Shown piece by piece: positions 63,942-64,000 of a stretch of 64,000 bases of DNA. The notes beneath the pieces were generated by a model. It had not been told where the DNA came from and made no database searches. It saw only the letters and a program-made list of their open reading frames with translations. The stretch is from the NCBI GenBank assembly GCA_958295875.1, contig OY282379.1, positions 3,563,046-3,627,045 of the forward strand, written 5' to 3'. This DNA comes from an uncultured Pseudomonadales bacterium (GTDB taxonomy: Bacteria; Pseudomonadota; Gammaproteobacteria; Pseudomonadales; Azotimanducaceae). The position numbers were made by a program, and so were the translations under genes. The stretch's first letter is position 1; each line of letters begins with the position of its first letter.

Positions 63942-64000
63942 AAGGTCCTCCTCTCGCCAGTCAGGCTGTTGTCTCGTGCGAGAACCCAGATGCACGAGTG

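Overview
The window is GC-rich, gene-dense bacterial chromosome, most likely from a gammaproteobacterium. The gene order leuC-leuD-leuB-fimV-truA, the prmB-aroC pair and a FimV-type protein are characteristic of that class; marine or host-associated life (sulfatase, peptide importer, secreted protease and leucine-rich-repeat proteins) is an inference from content only. There is no rRNA and no CRISPR array. Two tRNA genes are present: selenocysteine tRNA (selC, 14202-14293) and tRNA-Pro(GGG) (56282-56358, minus).

Layout. 1-8645: a two-domain CoA-transferase, a beta-hydroxyacid dehydrogenase, a scrambled duplication of that dehydrogenase carrying ABC-ATPase and DUF3800 fragments, then selA-selB. 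8880-14119: an IS5-type element, a protein with two winged-helix-like halves, an ATPase and a DinB-like protein, with decayed gene pieces between them. 14202-18700: selC and a remnant integrated island. A 14-bp copy of the tRNA 3' end recurs at 18687-18700 beside a broken P4-type integrase, and a second IS copy, a membrane glycosyltransferase and a relaxase fragment lie between. 18777-26548: an AT-richer, recently acquired zone with a broken sugar dehydrogenase, a secreted metalloprotease-LRR protein with a truncated tandem copy, sodC, and a ParA-like two-gene cassette flanked by a 100-bp duplication of the sodC 3' end.

26549-41433 is conserved metabolism: a CmcJ/AsaB-like enzyme, a glutamate-cysteine-ligase-like enzyme overlapping an acyltransferase of the MetX family, then a long minus-strand run (truA, fimV, leuB, leuD, leuC, aroC, prmB, a DUF4892 protein, gpsA, htpG) with many overlapping junctions. 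41602-49952 is a catabolic block: lipoprotein sulfatase, a complete peptide-type ABC importer with a permease-ATPase fusion, and a convergent amidase. 50218-50915 is a Phd/PIN toxin-antitoxin pair. 51692-56170 is a DUF3604 / parvulin / HupE-UreJ-like operon.

56679-63941 holds a TonB-C-terminal gene split precisely by an IS630-type element, a 1,170-residue leucine-rich-repeat surface protein with 12 near-identical 22-residue repeats, a second metalloprotease in operon with it, and an integrase fragment. The most interesting signals are the selC attachment-site island, the sodC-targeting ParA cassette, the protease/LRR system found fused at one locus and split at the other, and a possible attenuator in front of sodC. 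SelA, SelB and tRNA-Sec form a nearly complete selenocysteine kit (selD not seen), but no selenoprotein gene is recognisable in the window.
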